From Agrobacterium tumefaciens (lineage in GTDB: Bacteria > Pseudomonadota > Alphaproteobacteria > Rhizobiales > Rhizobiaceae), in contig CP048486.1 in NCBI GenBank assembly GCA_025560025.1, positions 1,204,501-1,268,500 on the forward strand: DNA of 64,000 nt. The letters are read 5' to 3'. Numbering within the stretch: the first letter of the stretch is position 1; each line of letters opens with the position of its first letter. Under the pieces are notes generated by a model that ran no database searches, was not told where the DNA came from, and saw only the letters and a program-made list of their open reading frames with translations. This document shows positions 1 through 8,641 of the stretch, piece by piece. The position numbers and the translations under genes were made by a program.

Positions 1-173
1 CAAGCAGCTGGCTTCAGCGATACCATGACCGGGTTCTTGAAGGCAATGGCGCTTAAATAGCTGTCTTGAAGATAGGTGCGACCGATGATAGCACCCATTT
101 GTGCAGGACGACCTGCGCCATCCGGATCGAGAGGGGACGGCCCCGTGTGTAAAGAACACGAGGAGAGAGCCAT
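1..173 (-). CDS. Possible partial hypothetical protein, runs off window start
   Basis: A minus-strand frame opens with ATG at 173 and stays open to the window edge (57 codons seen). GGAAGG lies 4 bases before the ATG. The visible protein begins MALSSCSLHTG and contains IIGRTYLQDSYLSAIAF; I recognise no family. Plus-strand frames in the same stretch are broken by stops. It is too short for codon-use judgement, so it may be a chance frame. Confidence 0.22.
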   Translation of the reverse strand, partial: MALSSCSLHTGPSPLDPDGAGRPAQMGAIIGRTYLQDSYLSAIAFKNPVMVSLKPAA

Positions 174-234
174 GATCCCTTCCGATTACCCTGTGCAGAT
201 TTGCCTTCTTTCTCCGGCGCGACCTTGTTGAGCG

Positions 235-528
235 GTGTCGGCGATGTTGAGTTCGGATATCATTTATTGGTCGACCAGTTTTGCCCAGGGAATGCTTCTG
301 CTTTCCATGGCGCTTGCCACATATCGCCTGATCAAGGGGCCACGCGCGCAAGATCGTGTCATGGCTGTCGATACCATCTACAATCTGGGAATATTACAGG
401 CGCTGGTGTTGGCGATTAAAACCGGAAACGCCCTCTACCTTCCCTTCATTCTCATCCTTGCAGTTCTCGGCTTCGTTTCGACGGTCGCGCTGGCGAAGTT
501 TCTCATGCGAGGTGAGGTGATCGAGTAA
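235..528 (+). CDS. MrpF/PhaF-like Na+(K+)/H+ antiporter subunit F
   Basis: A 97-residue, very hydrophobic protein with three predicted membrane segments (about residues 12-30, 45-63 and 67-88). The pattern RLIKGPRAQDRVMAVDT after the first helix is typical of subunit F of the multisubunit Mrp/Pha/Mnh cation/proton antiporters, which are usually 85-100 residues. The start may be GTG 235 or ATG 244; neither has a strong ribosome-binding site. In known Mrp systems F works only with the other subunits (A-E, G). No G subunit follows, and the 170 bases upstream do not read as subunit E. It therefore looks like an orphan, a remnant, or an unusual stand-alone copy. The family call is fairly secure; function in isolation is unclear. 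Confidence 0.7.
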   Translation: MSAMLSSDIIYWSTSFAQGMLLLSMALATYRLIKGPRAQDRVMAVDTIYNLGILQALVLAIKTGNALYLPFILILAVLGFVSTVALAKFLMRGEVIE

Positions 529-568
529 CGGGTTGGCTTCGGTCGTGTCGGTAAAATGCTGGAGCTGG

Positions 569-586
569 CGGCGGCTTTTGCCGCCG
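569..586. terminator. Short GC hairpin between the MrpF-like gene and the hydroxylase
   Basis: A 7-bp perfect stem (CGGCGGC/GCCGCCG) with a TTTT loop sits between two convergent genes. There is no clear T-run on either side, so it is only a weak terminator candidate. Confidence 0.3.
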
Positions 587-631
587 TCAAGCGCATCGTT
601 AAGCAAGGCCGATTCCCTGCTTCAGCTACTG

Positions 632-2170
632 TCAAGCCACGCCGACCCATCGGGCCGCCGCCTGCGCGATTTCCTCGTTGTCGGCAATGGAATCCGCAGC
701 CCAGGCGACGATCCCGTCAGGACGCACCAGCACGGTGCTCAATCCCAATCGATCCGCAGCGTCGACCGCGACATATGCGATCTGTCCATTCCAGCGATCG
801 CTCAGTGATTGAAGGGATGCATCCGCGCCAAAGTTCAAGAGCAGGCCTTTTCCTTCTCGCAAAAGTTCGCCGGTCCTCCTCCCATCCGCCAGTTGGAAGT
901 CCGGGACGCTGTGGCCGACAAGCGGATGGTTGCCGCCAAGATCGTGGCGGATGGAAACGCCCCAGACGCGCTCGGCAAAATATGTCGCGCCATCGCGGGT
1001 CTCGATGAGATCGCGGATGATGGCCTCCAGCGCCCGGCTGCTCCGGCTTGGACGCATGAGCGCGACCTGGGCGCGCGACCAGTCGAGAACCCGCGCGCCG
1101 ATCGGGTGCCGTTCGCTCGTATAGCTGTCCAGCAATCCGTCCGGTGCAGTGCCATGTATCGTCGCTGCAAGTTTCCAGCCAAGATTGATGGCGTCGCCCA
1201 GCCCGAGATTGAGCCCCTGTCCGCCAAGCGGAGAGTGGATATGCGCGGCATCACCCGCCAGCAATACCCGGCCCCTGCGGTATGTCGTGGCCTGATAGGC
1301 GCGGTCCGTCCAGGTGGTTGCAAGCTGAAGATTGGTGACCGTGACGTCGGTGCCGGAAACATGCCGCAATACCGCTTGCACATGCTCCAGCGCTATCGGG
1401 CTGGTGCGGTGAAACCGGCCGCCGTCAAAATCGACCATCGCGATGGTTCCGGGCTTCTGGTAGGTATACATGCCGGTTGGCGTGTAGTGACGACCCGCAG
1501 CGAGTTTTTCCGGATCCGCCATTTCGACCTCGACGGAATAGCCGGTAAATTCGGGGTCGGTGCCGATAAAATCGAAACCGCCAGCCTTGCGCACGGTGCT
1601 GCGGCCGCCATCGCAGCCAACGAGCCACCGTCCGCGAAATGTCCGGCCGCCGGCGCGAATGGTTACGGCCCCGTCCGACTGCTCGAAGCCATCAATACCG
1701 GCACCCCGCCGGATCTCGGCACCCATAATATTGGCACGTGTCTCCAGAACGGATTCGATCTCTTCCATGCTGGAAGCCATGGTAACGGGTGTCGAATCCG
1801 GCAGGCGATAGGCCCATTTCGAGGGATCGATATTGTCGTGGAAAAACTGAATGCCGGCGAAGTGGCCGCCTGGACGGCGCTGCTGGTGCATCCAGTGCTG
1901 GGCCGACAAATGGCTGTCGTTCGATTGCTCTTTGGTGCGCTGCCGTTCGGCAAGATCATCCAGCAAGCCGCGCCGGTCGAAACTCTCGATGGTCGGCGCG
2001 GAAAGGCCACGCATGCCGAAGGGGAGTTTCTTGAGCGGAGAGCAAGGGTCAGGGGCTTGCTCCAGCACCAGGACCGAAAGGTTTGCGAGACGAAGCTCGC
2101 AGGCGAGAAACAGGCCGACAGGGCCGGCGCCGGCAATGACAACATCATAAGTGTCTGGATTATTTGACAT
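632..2170 (-). CDS. FAD-dependent aromatic hydroxylase (PheA/TfdB-type flavoprotein monooxygenase)
   Basis: A 512-residue group A flavoprotein monooxygenase. An N-terminal Rossmann motif VVIAGAGPVGLFLACEL (about residues 10-26) binds FAD, GCDGGRSTVRK is the DG motif, and RVLLAGDAAHIHSPLGGQG is the GD motif binding the ribityl chain. The last 80-90 residues resemble the thioredoxin-like tail of phenol hydroxylase-type members. Such enzymes hydroxylate phenolic or polyketide rings using NAD(P)H and O2 in the cytoplasm. The start at 2170 is chosen for AAGGAG 6 bases upstream; a longer frame to 2281 lacks support. The substrate cannot be read from the sequence. A LysR regulator lies upstream in the same orientation, with a dyad at 2314-2336 between them. 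Confidence 0.85.
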   Translation of the reverse strand: MSNNPDTYDVVIAGAGPVGLFLACELRLANLSVLVLEQAPDPCSPLKKLPFGMRGLSAPTIESFDRRGLLDDLAERQRTKEQSNDSHLSAQHWMHQQRRPGGHFAGIQFFHDNIDPSKWAYRLPDSTPVTMASSMEEIESVLETRANIMGAEIRRGAGIDGFEQSDGAVTIRAGGRTFRGRWLVGCDGGRSTVRKAGGFDFIGTDPEFTGYSVEVEMADPEKLAAGRHYTPTGMYTYQKPGTIAMVDFDGGRFHRTSPIALEHVQAVLRHVSGTDVTVTNLQLATTWTDRAYQATTYRRGRVLLAGDAAHIHSPLGGQGLNLGLGDAINLGWKLAATIHGTAPDGLLDSYTSERHPIGARVLDWSRAQVALMRPSRSSRALEAIIRDLIETRDGATYFAERVWGVSIRHDLGGNHPLVGHSVPDFQLADGRRTGELLREGKGLLLNFGADASLQSLSDRWNGQIAYVAVDAADRLGLSTVLVRPDGIVAWAADSIADNEEIAQAAARWVGVA

Positions 2171-2313
2171 GAACTGCTCCTTCTGGTCGTTCGACCGGAG
2201 CGGCTCGTCGATTTTGAGAACCACACGGACGAACAATTTGACGCCTGAACAGCGTCGTTGTTCGTCGTGGGACTCATGCACGGGGCATGGACAGAGCTTT
2301 CGTTTCCGAAAGG

Positions 2314-2336
2314 ACTTGGGCTAGACCACACCAAGT
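2314..2336. promoter_or_regulatory. Inverted repeat ACTTGG-N11-CCAAGT upstream of the hydroxylase
   Basis: Perfect 6-bp arms are separated by 11 bases, about 145 bases upstream of the hydroxylase ATG and just past the LysR stop. Size and spacing suit a regulator operator, possibly for the adjacent LysR protein. The role is inferred only. Confidence 0.35.
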
Positions 2337-2409
2337 CGTGCCTTTTTCGACGCTTCTCTATAGCGCCGCAGCGACCGCCCGGCAAGCCATATCCGGCCCT
2401 TGCCATGGC

Positions 2410-3264
2410 TCACTGTCCCGGCCGGTGCTCCCGGAAAGCGGCGGCGAGCGTGCGCAGCGCCTCGCGCGATCTGCTGTCGGTGAGGGTGGAGAACATGACG
2501 ATCTCGGTGGAAGGCAGCGGCGGCAGATCGAAACGCTGGCTGACCTCGACGGTCCCGGGCGGTGCCAGACGGCAGGAGAAGGCCGAAATGGCGAGCCCTG
2601 CCGACACGGCTGCGGTTACCATCGACGACGTTCCGCCGAGAAACACTTCCGTCCAGGCGATGGCGGCGGCATCGAGAGTGCGGGTGGCGATATCGCGCAC
2701 GCCGCAGGCCGGCGAAAGGGCTGCCAGTCGCAGCGGTTCACCCTGTCTATGCTCGAATTGCGGGGTTGCGAACCAGCCGAAATGCTCAGGCCCGAGCACT
2801 TCGCCATCCCGTCTGTCATCCTCGCGACGGATGATTGCGGCGTCGATCTCGCCGCGGTCGAAGGCATCCAGCAGCGCGCGGGAATTGTCCATGCGCACTT
2901 CAATCGTCAGCCCCGGATCATGTGCATTGAGCCGCGCCAGCAGCGTCGGCACTTCCGGCCCGGCAACATGGGCGGCGATGCCAAGGCCGAAACGGCGGCG
3001 CGTGGACGAAAGGCCGGTGATGGCGCGATCATGCGCGGCCAGGAATTCACGGGCAGGAGCGAGAAACACGGCGCCTTGTGCCGACAGCCTCACCGAGCGC
3101 GGCGTTCGTTCGAGGAGCCGCTGGCCGAGCCGGTCCTCCAGCCGCTTGAGCTTGACGCTGATGGCGCCCTGTGTGGTTCCTAGCGTTTCGGCGGCACGGG
3201 TGAAGCTCTGCAGATCGGCGATGGTGACGAAAGCCTGGACGGCATCCACATCCAGCGTGGTCAT
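2410..3264 (-). CDS. LysR-family transcriptional regulator
   Basis: A 284-residue regulator with the LysR winged-helix domain at residues 1-60 (DAVQAFVTIADLQSFTRAAE, then TTQGAISVKLKRLEDRLG) and a LysR-type effector domain to the end. The ATG at 3264 places the HTH at the usual distance from the start; the upstream extension to 3417 runs through the promoter region and is not used. It is divergent from the DHA2 exporter at 3432 and lies upstream of the hydroxylase in the same direction, so either or both are plausible targets. The effector is unknown. Confidence 0.85.
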   Translation of the reverse strand: MTTLDVDAVQAFVTIADLQSFTRAAETLGTTQGAISVKLKRLEDRLGQRLLERTPRSVRLSAQGAVFLAPAREFLAAHDRAITGLSSTRRRFGLGIAAHVAGPEVPTLLARLNAHDPGLTIEVRMDNSRALLDAFDRGEIDAAIIRREDDRRDGEVLGPEHFGWFATPQFEHRQGEPLRLAALSPACGVRDIATRTLDAAAIAWTEVFLGGTSSMVTAAVSAGLAISAFSCRLAPPGTVEVSQRFDLPPLPSTEIVMFSTLTDSRSREALRTLAAAFREHRPGQ

Positions 3265-3431
3265 GGCAATGATCCAAATTTGTTGTCTCTGAAATATCCA
3301 AGCATCCAATTCAGTTATGGTCAAGCCTTCACTAGTTTGCCTTCGGCTCTGCAACATATCCACCGCAGCGAGCGAGCCTCCGTCATGGCCGGATTTCGCC
3401 GCTACGGTGTGAACCACGAAAGGCTGAAGAA

Positions 3432-4952
3432 GTGACCCTTGCCGTTACCGCCCCAACCGCCAGCAGAAGCGCGCTTGCGCTTGCTGCCGTCTGTCTCTCC
3501 GCGCTCATGTTCGGGCTGGAAATCTCCAGCGTGCCGGCAATCCTGCCGACACTCGAACAGGTGCTGCATGCGGATTTCCGGCAGCTTCAATGGATCATGA
3601 ACGCCTATACGATCGGCGTGACGATGGTGCTGATGGCAACCGGCGCGCTGGCCGATCGCTTCGGCCGTAAACGCGTTTTCATCGCAAGCATCATCGCTTT
3701 CGCCCTTGCCTCCCTCGCCTGCGGCATGACGGAAAGTGTGGCGGTGCTGATCGGCGCACGTTTTCTTCAGGGCTTGAGCGGCGGGGCGATGCTGGTGTGC
3801 CAGATCGCCATCCTCTCACACCAGTTCCGCACGGCCCGCGAGCGCGGCATGGCGTTCGGCTGGTGGGGTATTATCTCAGGTGTTGGGCTGGGTTTCGGGC
3901 CGATCATCGGTGGCGCGATTGTCGCCCTCTGGAGTTGGGAATGGGTCTTCCTCGTTCACGTGGCGCTCGGCATCGTCACATTGCTGCTTGCCATGGGCGG
4001 TGTCAGGGAATCGCGTGACCCGGAGGCGACGCGCCTTGATCTTGCCGGCATTGCCACGCTGTCGGTTGCGGTGTTTTGCCTTGCCTTTTTCATCACACAG
4101 GGGCCTGAACTCGGTTTTGCCAGTGCAAAGGCGCTGTTGATCCTTGGTGTCGCGGCTGCGAGCTTCATCGCCTTCGTCATCGTGGAAAAGCTCACGCCAA
4201 GGCCGATGTTCGATTTTTCCGTGTTCCGTATCCGGCCCTTTTCCGGCGCGATCATCGGCTCGGCGGCGATGAATATCAGCTTCTGGCCGTTCATGATCTA
4301 TCTGCCGATCTGGTTTCAGGCGGGTCTTGGTTATGACAGTGTCACCGCCGGTCTCGGTCTGCTTGCCTACACGCTGCCGGCGCTGGTCGTGCCACCGTTG
4401 GCGGAGCGTCTGTCATTGCGTTATCAACCCCGCCTTGTCATCCCGGCCGGGCTATTCACCATCGGTCTGGGCTTCATGCTGATGAAACTTGGCGGTAGTG
4501 CTGCAAATGCGAGCTGGCTGACCATGCTGCCCGGCTGCATCCTGTCCGGCATCGGGCTTGGCCTTACCAACACGCCGGTGACCAATACGACCACGGGCGC
4601 CGTCCCTGCCGCCCGTTCCGGCATGGCCTCCGGCATCGATATGAGCGCAAGAATGATCTCGCTCGCCATCAATATCCCGATCATGGGCTTCATTCTGGTT
4701 GAGGGCGTGTGGTCGTCGCTCAGGGCCAATCTGCCGTCCGGTCCTTATACCGATGACCTGCGTTCCCTCGCGGAGAAGATCGCGGCGGGAACCGCGGGGT
4801 CGTCGGCAGAGCGTGTTTCGGGTGCACTCGTCCATCAGGCACTCACAGACGGTTTCGGTCTGGTCATGCTCTATGCCTGCATCAGCGTCTGGCTGCTCGC
4901 GGCTCTCAGCTTTGTGGTCTTTGGCCCGGCGCAAAAACCTGTCCACGTTTAG
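3432..4952 (+). CDS. DHA2-family (EmrB/QacA-like) 14-TM drug/H+ antiporter
   Basis: A 506-residue inner-membrane protein with about 14 hydrophobic segments. MFS motif A is visible as GALADRFGRKRVFIAS after helix 2, and a motif C-like GWWGIISGVGLGFGPIIGG lies in helix 5, both typical of proton-driven multidrug exporters. The start is GTG at 3432, after AGGCTGAAGAA. It is transcribed divergently from the LysR gene across a 167-base gap, a layout in which the LysR protein often controls the exporter. The substrate is unknown; proximity to the aromatic hydroxylase suggests a phenolic compound, which is inference. Confidence 0.85.
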   Translation: MTLAVTAPTASRSALALAAVCLSALMFGLEISSVPAILPTLEQVLHADFRQLQWIMNAYTIGVTMVLMATGALADRFGRKRVFIASIIAFALASLACGMTESVAVLIGARFLQGLSGGAMLVCQIAILSHQFRTARERGMAFGWWGIISGVGLGFGPIIGGAIVALWSWEWVFLVHVALGIVTLLLAMGGVRESRDPEATRLDLAGIATLSVAVFCLAFFITQGPELGFASAKALLILGVAAASFIAFVIVEKLTPRPMFDFSVFRIRPFSGAIIGSAAMNISFWPFMIYLPIWFQAGLGYDSVTAGLGLLAYTLPALVVPPLAERLSLRYQPRLVIPAGLFTIGLGFMLMKLGGSAANASWLTMLPGCILSGIGLGLTNTPVTNTTTGAVPAARSGMASGIDMSARMISLAINIPIMGFILVEGVWSSLRANLPSGPYTDDLRSLAEKIAAGTAGSSAERVSGALVHQALTDGFGLVMLYACISVWLLAALSFVVFGPAQKPVHV

Positions 4953-4979
4953 AGAATTGCCTTGCGCGGGGCCGATAGA

Positions 4980-6161
4980 TCAGGCGGTTTTCAGGATCTG
5001 CAATGCCGCTGCGGGCTGGGCGACCGCATTCTCGTCGCGGCTCCAGCGGCCAAAGGCGGCGCGGCCCAGAATCGCAATCGACGTGTCTTCCTGCGGCGCA
5101 TGGACAAGCACGGTCTGAATGTCGCGGAAATGCCGTTCCAGCCCCAATTCGCTTCCAAGACCGGGATTGCCGATGCCGCGCACGGCGATCTCAACGGCAT
5201 CGCGCAGCTGCCGGCCGGCAAGCAGCCTTGCCCTGATGAAGCCTTCAGCATCGCCATTATTGTTTTCAAGCGTACCGAAAATGATCTGGCGGGCGCCGGA
5301 GACCAGAAGGTCGATTTCGCCTGAAAGCGTGATGAAACGTTCGGTGCGGGCGATAGGATGGCCGAGATTGGCCGGCACGCGCTCATGCGCGAAGCGGATG
5401 AATTTGGCCTGAGCGGCTTCGGCCACGCCAAGATAGAGCGCTGTCAAGGCCAGTGTAATGGCGGCATGCGCCCGGTTGTCCTGCTGGGCGATCGATGGAT
5501 CGACGAGGTCGATGACGTTTTCCGCCGGGATTTCGACATTGGCATAGTCGACGTCATGCGATCCGGTGGCGCGCATGCCGAGGCTCTGCCAGTTCTCGAT
5601 GACCTTGATGCCCGGCAAGCCGTTCGGCACCACGAATGTTCCCACCCGCGCCGGTGTTTCGTCGGTATGCGCCCAGACAAGAAAATGCGTGAGGCCATAT
5701 GCACCCGTCACGAAACGCTTGCGGCCCGTGATCGACCAGCCGGTTTTTGTCCGGCGGGCAAGTGTCGCGGGCAGACCGCCCCGCGCCGGCGACCCCAGTT
5801 CCGGTTCGACGCGCGCGGCATTGAGCAGCAGCGGCTTTTGTTTCGCGTCCGCCAGAAGCCGCCTGTAGAGATCTTCCGGCCAGTGGTTTTTCGCGGCCTG
5901 ACCGAGATGGGTAAAGATCGTCATGGCGCTGATGAGAGCCACGGAAGGATCGCCCCGGCCAAGCGCCGCCAGAATGTGAGCGGTATCGGCAAGCGTGGCG
6001 CCCTGACCGCCGTAGCGTGTCGCAACCGTGCTTTCGAGGAGGCCGCTTTCATGAACGGCGCGGATACCCGTCCAGGGGAACTGGCCGGTCTGGTCCGCAT
6101 CCGGTGCGGCCTGCTCAAGGACGCGCACGGTTGCGTCGAGGACGGTTGTGTCATGGGACAT
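4980..6161 (-). CDS. Acyl-CoA-dehydrogenase-like flavoprotein, possibly a DszC/SfnB-type monooxygenase
   Basis: A 393-residue protein with the three-part acyl-CoA dehydrogenase fold: helical N-terminus (GGQGATLADTAHILAALGRG), central beta domain (WSITGRKRFVTGAYGLTHFL, about residues 140-160) and helical C-terminus. Some members of this superfamily, such as DszC and SfnB, are FMNH2-dependent oxygenases acting on sulfur compounds. It is the last gene after a luciferase-like monooxygenase, across a 114-base gap. That pairing and the absence of any beta-oxidation genes favour an oxygenase over a true dehydrogenase, but this is inference. Start 6161 is tentative; ATG 6200 is also possible. Confidence 0.7.
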   Translation of the reverse strand: MSHDTTVLDATVRVLEQAAPDADQTGQFPWTGIRAVHESGLLESTVATRYGGQGATLADTAHILAALGRGDPSVALISAMTIFTHLGQAAKNHWPEDLYRRLLADAKQKPLLLNAARVEPELGSPARGGLPATLARRTKTGWSITGRKRFVTGAYGLTHFLVWAHTDETPARVGTFVVPNGLPGIKVIENWQSLGMRATGSHDVDYANVEIPAENVIDLVDPSIAQQDNRAHAAITLALTALYLGVAEAAQAKFIRFAHERVPANLGHPIARTERFITLSGEIDLLVSGARQIIFGTLENNNGDAEGFIRARLLAGRQLRDAVEIAVRGIGNPGLGSELGLERHFRDIQTVLVHAPQEDTSIAILGRAAFGRWSRDENAVAQPAAALQILKTA

Positions 6162-6275
6162 GCGTTGTCGAGGCTCTCTGGCTATGGAGGAAAGCGCCAT
6201 GTCCCCGACAGGGACGGCTTGCTCCGTCTGCACTTGAAAAAATGCCCGGCCAGATGACCGGGCCGGATTACGGCA

Positions 6276-7379
6276 TCAGGCTGCGGTCTTTTTCTTCGCC
6301 TCTTCCCGTTCGCGAATGCCTTCACGGACAAGCGGCAGGATGTAGCGGCCATAATCCACCGCATCATTGTAATTGTCGTAACCCCGGATCGAGATCAGGT
6401 CGGCACCGAGGTCGATATAATCGAGTATGGAATCCGCGATGGTGCGTGGCGAGCCGACCAGCGCCGTGGTGGCGCCGCTGGCATTGGTGGCCGTTACTGT
6501 CGGATACCACAGGGCGCGGTCATGCACGTCACCGCGTGCGGCGATCTCCAGAAGCCGTTGCGAACCGACATTTGCCGGACGCGGCGCATTGAGCGGTGCG
6601 CGCGTGACGCCTTTCTGGCGGTTCTCGTTCAATCGATCGAGAGTTCTGTGGGCCTTTTCCCAGGCAAGCTCATCCGTCTCGGCGACGATCGGCCGGAATG
6701 TGACCCAGATACGGGGGCGATCCGTGCGGCCCGCCTTTGCGGCTTCGGCATAGACCCGCTCGATCTGCTGCTTGGTTTCAGCAAGCGGCTCACCCCAGAG
6801 CCCGAAGATATCGCAGAGCGAACCGCCGATGCGATAGGCGGCATCCGACGAGCCGCCGAGCGAAATCGGAATAAGTCCGTTGGTCGGGCGCACGGCGCTG
6901 CGGAACTGCTTGAACTGGTAATATTTTCCATCGAAGTCGAAGGGCTCCTTGGAGGTCCAGGCCAGACGCAGGATTCGGATATATTCCTCCTGACGCTCGT
7001 AACGTTCTTCCTTGTTGAGGAAGTCGCCTTCACGCGCCTGCTCTTCGTCGCTGCCGCCGGCAATGAAGTGCACCACGACACGTCCGCCGCTCAACTGGTC
7101 GAGCGTTGCGAGCGATTTGGCGGCGACCGTGGGATAAACCGTATTCGGCCGCAGCGCGACGATGATCTTGATGTTTTTCGTGTGGGCGAGCACCGTGGCG
7201 CCAAGCGTGAACGGATCGAAGGACGAGGAGGAGTAGGGGATCAGCGTATAGTTGAAACCGTAATCATCGAGCGCACGCGCGTAGCGCTCCAGAAAAACGG
7301 GATCCACGGGCGCATCGGGCAGAGGGTTCAGGTCGTTCGACGCATTGGGAAAACTAACGCTAATAAATTCCGCGGCCAT
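6276..7379 (-). CDS. LLM-class FMN-dependent alkanesulfonate monooxygenase-like enzyme (SsuD family)
   Basis: A 367-residue luciferase-like TIM-barrel protein. GGRVVVHFIAGGSDEEQARE followed by FLNKEERYERQEEYIRILR matches the SsuD/MsuD region that binds reduced flavin phosphate, and GATTALVGSPRTIADSILDY matches the C-terminal strand. Relatives cleave C-S bonds of alkanesulfonates with FMNH2 and O2, releasing sulfite. A strong AAGGAG lies 5-6 bases before ATG 7379. No flavin reductase (SsuE type) is encoded in this window, so reduced FMN must come from elsewhere. The shared upstream element at 7433-7470 precedes the gene. Family is secure; the substrate is not known. Confidence 0.8.
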   Translation of the reverse strand: MAAEFISVSFPNASNDLNPLPDAPVDPVFLERYARALDDYGFNYTLIPYSSSSFDPFTLGATVLAHTKNIKIIVALRPNTVYPTVAAKSLATLDQLSGGRVVVHFIAGGSDEEQAREGDFLNKEERYERQEEYIRILRLAWTSKEPFDFDGKYYQFKQFRSAVRPTNGLIPISLGGSSDAAYRIGGSLCDIFGLWGEPLAETKQQIERVYAEAAKAGRTDRPRIWVTFRPIVAETDELAWEKAHRTLDRLNENRQKGVTRAPLNAPRPANVGSQRLLEIAARGDVHDRALWYPTVTATNASGATTALVGSPRTIADSILDYIDLGADLISIRGYDNYNDAVDYGRYILPLVREGIREREEAKKKTAA

Positions 7380-7432
7380 GGGGGCTCCTTCAGGTTCAAT
7401 GCGGGCATGTTAGGATGCGGCGGATTAACGAG

Positions 7433-7470
7433 GAAGACAGGTCTTTCTTTTTCTATGGAATATGTAGAAA
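7433..7470 (-). promoter_or_regulatory. Shared upstream element, copy a (before the SsuD-like gene)
   Basis: The plus strand reads GAAGACAGGTCTTTCTTT (7433-7450) and then TTTCTA-N9-TAGAAA (7450-7470). The same arrangement recurs at 20611-20649 and, in part, at 14209-14233, each time upstream of a minus-strand operon of this cluster. The repeat is directly visible; its role as an operator or promoter is inferred. Confidence 0.6.
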
Positions 7471-7555
7471 ATATTCCCTGAGACGGCCTTCGATATAGGA
7501 CCGGTGACCGCCGTGGTCTGCTGTCTTAACCCCTGGCGCCGATCGGCTCGTTATC

Positions 7556-8641
7556 TCAGGAAGAGGAGATGGGCGACCAGCCGAGGCTCGGCGCCACCGT
7601 GCTTGCGAGATCGCTCAGCAGCTGGATGTTTTCGGCAAGACCAAAGGCTGGTGGCAAAAACAGCACGACCTCATCGGCTGCCGCAAGGCCCGGATCGTTG
7701 AACACCGCTTCCAGCACCTGATCGGGCGTGCCCTGAAAGACCGGCGAAATCTGGTAGCCCGCCGGCTGGGCTGCCTGTTCGAGGGCGCCTTTGGGGCGAG
7801 AGGCGGCGATACCCTTGGTGCGCCGCTCCAGATCATAGGCAGCGTATTTTTCCCGAAGTTCGGTCGTGGTGCCGACCAGAATGGAGGCGGCGACGGCAAC
7901 CGGCGGCGGTTCCGTTTTCCATGTCTTGCGCCATGTGGACCGGAAAGCCTCGATGATCCGCGCCTGATACTGTCCGAAACTCTCGCCTTCGGCCTGATCG
8001 TGCTGGACGGTTCCCGAGATGAGGCCGATGCCGAGTTCTGCCGCCTGCACCGCCGAGCCGATGCTTGCCGCGCCCTGGCGAATACGCGTGCGAAGCGTCG
8101 GGCTGTGCGGCGTTACACGCAGTTCGGTGCCCTCCGGGTTGGACTGCCCCCCTTCGACACGGTGCAGGACATCGCCCGCGATTGCCGAAAGAAAGCGTGT
8201 CTGGCGGTGCCTGGCCTCCGTGCGGGCATCGGTGTCGACCGTGCCGAACACCGCATCGAAAGTGGCGTTTGCACCGGTCGAGATGGCAAGTTCCAGCCGC
8301 CCGTCAATCAGGAGGTCAGTGGTGCCGGCTGCTTCGGCGAGCAGGATCGGATCCTGATAACGCATCGGGATGACCGCTGAACCCAGCGTGATATGATGGG
8401 TGTGCTGGCCGGCTGCGGCAAAGAACGGCAGCGGCGAGGATAGATAGTGATCGAAATGCCGCTGATAGGCCCAGCCAGACTGATAGCCCAGTTGTTCGGC
8501 GGCCTTGAAGAGTTCGATGCCTTCACGCAGCCCCTGCGCCGGTCCGGCATCGTCGTTAAAGGAGACCCGGGTGTTGAATCCGAGCCGTCGTTTGGGGCGG
8601 AAGGGCGCAGGCAGAGTATCGGCGGGTGCGGCGATGGTCAT
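7556..8641 (-). CDS. FMN-dependent luciferase-like monooxygenase, KPN_01858-type
   Basis: A 361-residue LLM-class protein with the barrel start KRRLGFNTRVSFND, the segment FKAAEQLGYQSGWAYQRHFD and the strand HITLGSAVIPMRYQDPILLA, as in the bacterial luciferase superfamily. Its ATG overlaps the stop of the ABC ATPase gene (ATGA), so it is the fifth gene of the importer operon. The same order (binding protein, two permeases, fused ATPase, luciferase-like enzyme) occurs in the Klebsiella KPN_01854-01858 set as I remember it, and this match supports the family name. The reaction is unknown; probably oxidation of the imported compound in the cytoplasm. Confidence 0.78.
   Translation of the reverse strand: MTIAAPADTLPAPFRPKRRLGFNTRVSFNDDAGPAQGLREGIELFKAAEQLGYQSGWAYQRHFDHYLSSPLPFFAAAGQHTHHITLGSAVIPMRYQDPILLAEAAGTTDLLIDGRLELAISTGANATFDAVFGTVDTDARTEARHRQTRFLSAIAGDVLHRVEGGQSNPEGTELRVTPHSPTLRTRIRQGAASIGSAVQAAELGIGLISGTVQHDQAEGESFGQYQARIIEAFRSTWRKTWKTEPPPVAVAASILVGTTTELREKYAAYDLERRTKGIAASRPKGALEQAAQPAGYQISPVFQGTPDQVLEAVFNDPGLAAADEVVLFLPPAFGLAENIQLLSDLASTVAPSLGWSPISSS

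Noticed and set aside
809..2167. Long plus-strand open frame opposite the aromatic hydroxylase
   Set aside because: It mirrors the minus-strand gene, has no recognisable domain or ribosome-binding site, and its composition is that of an antisense shadow in GC-rich DNA.
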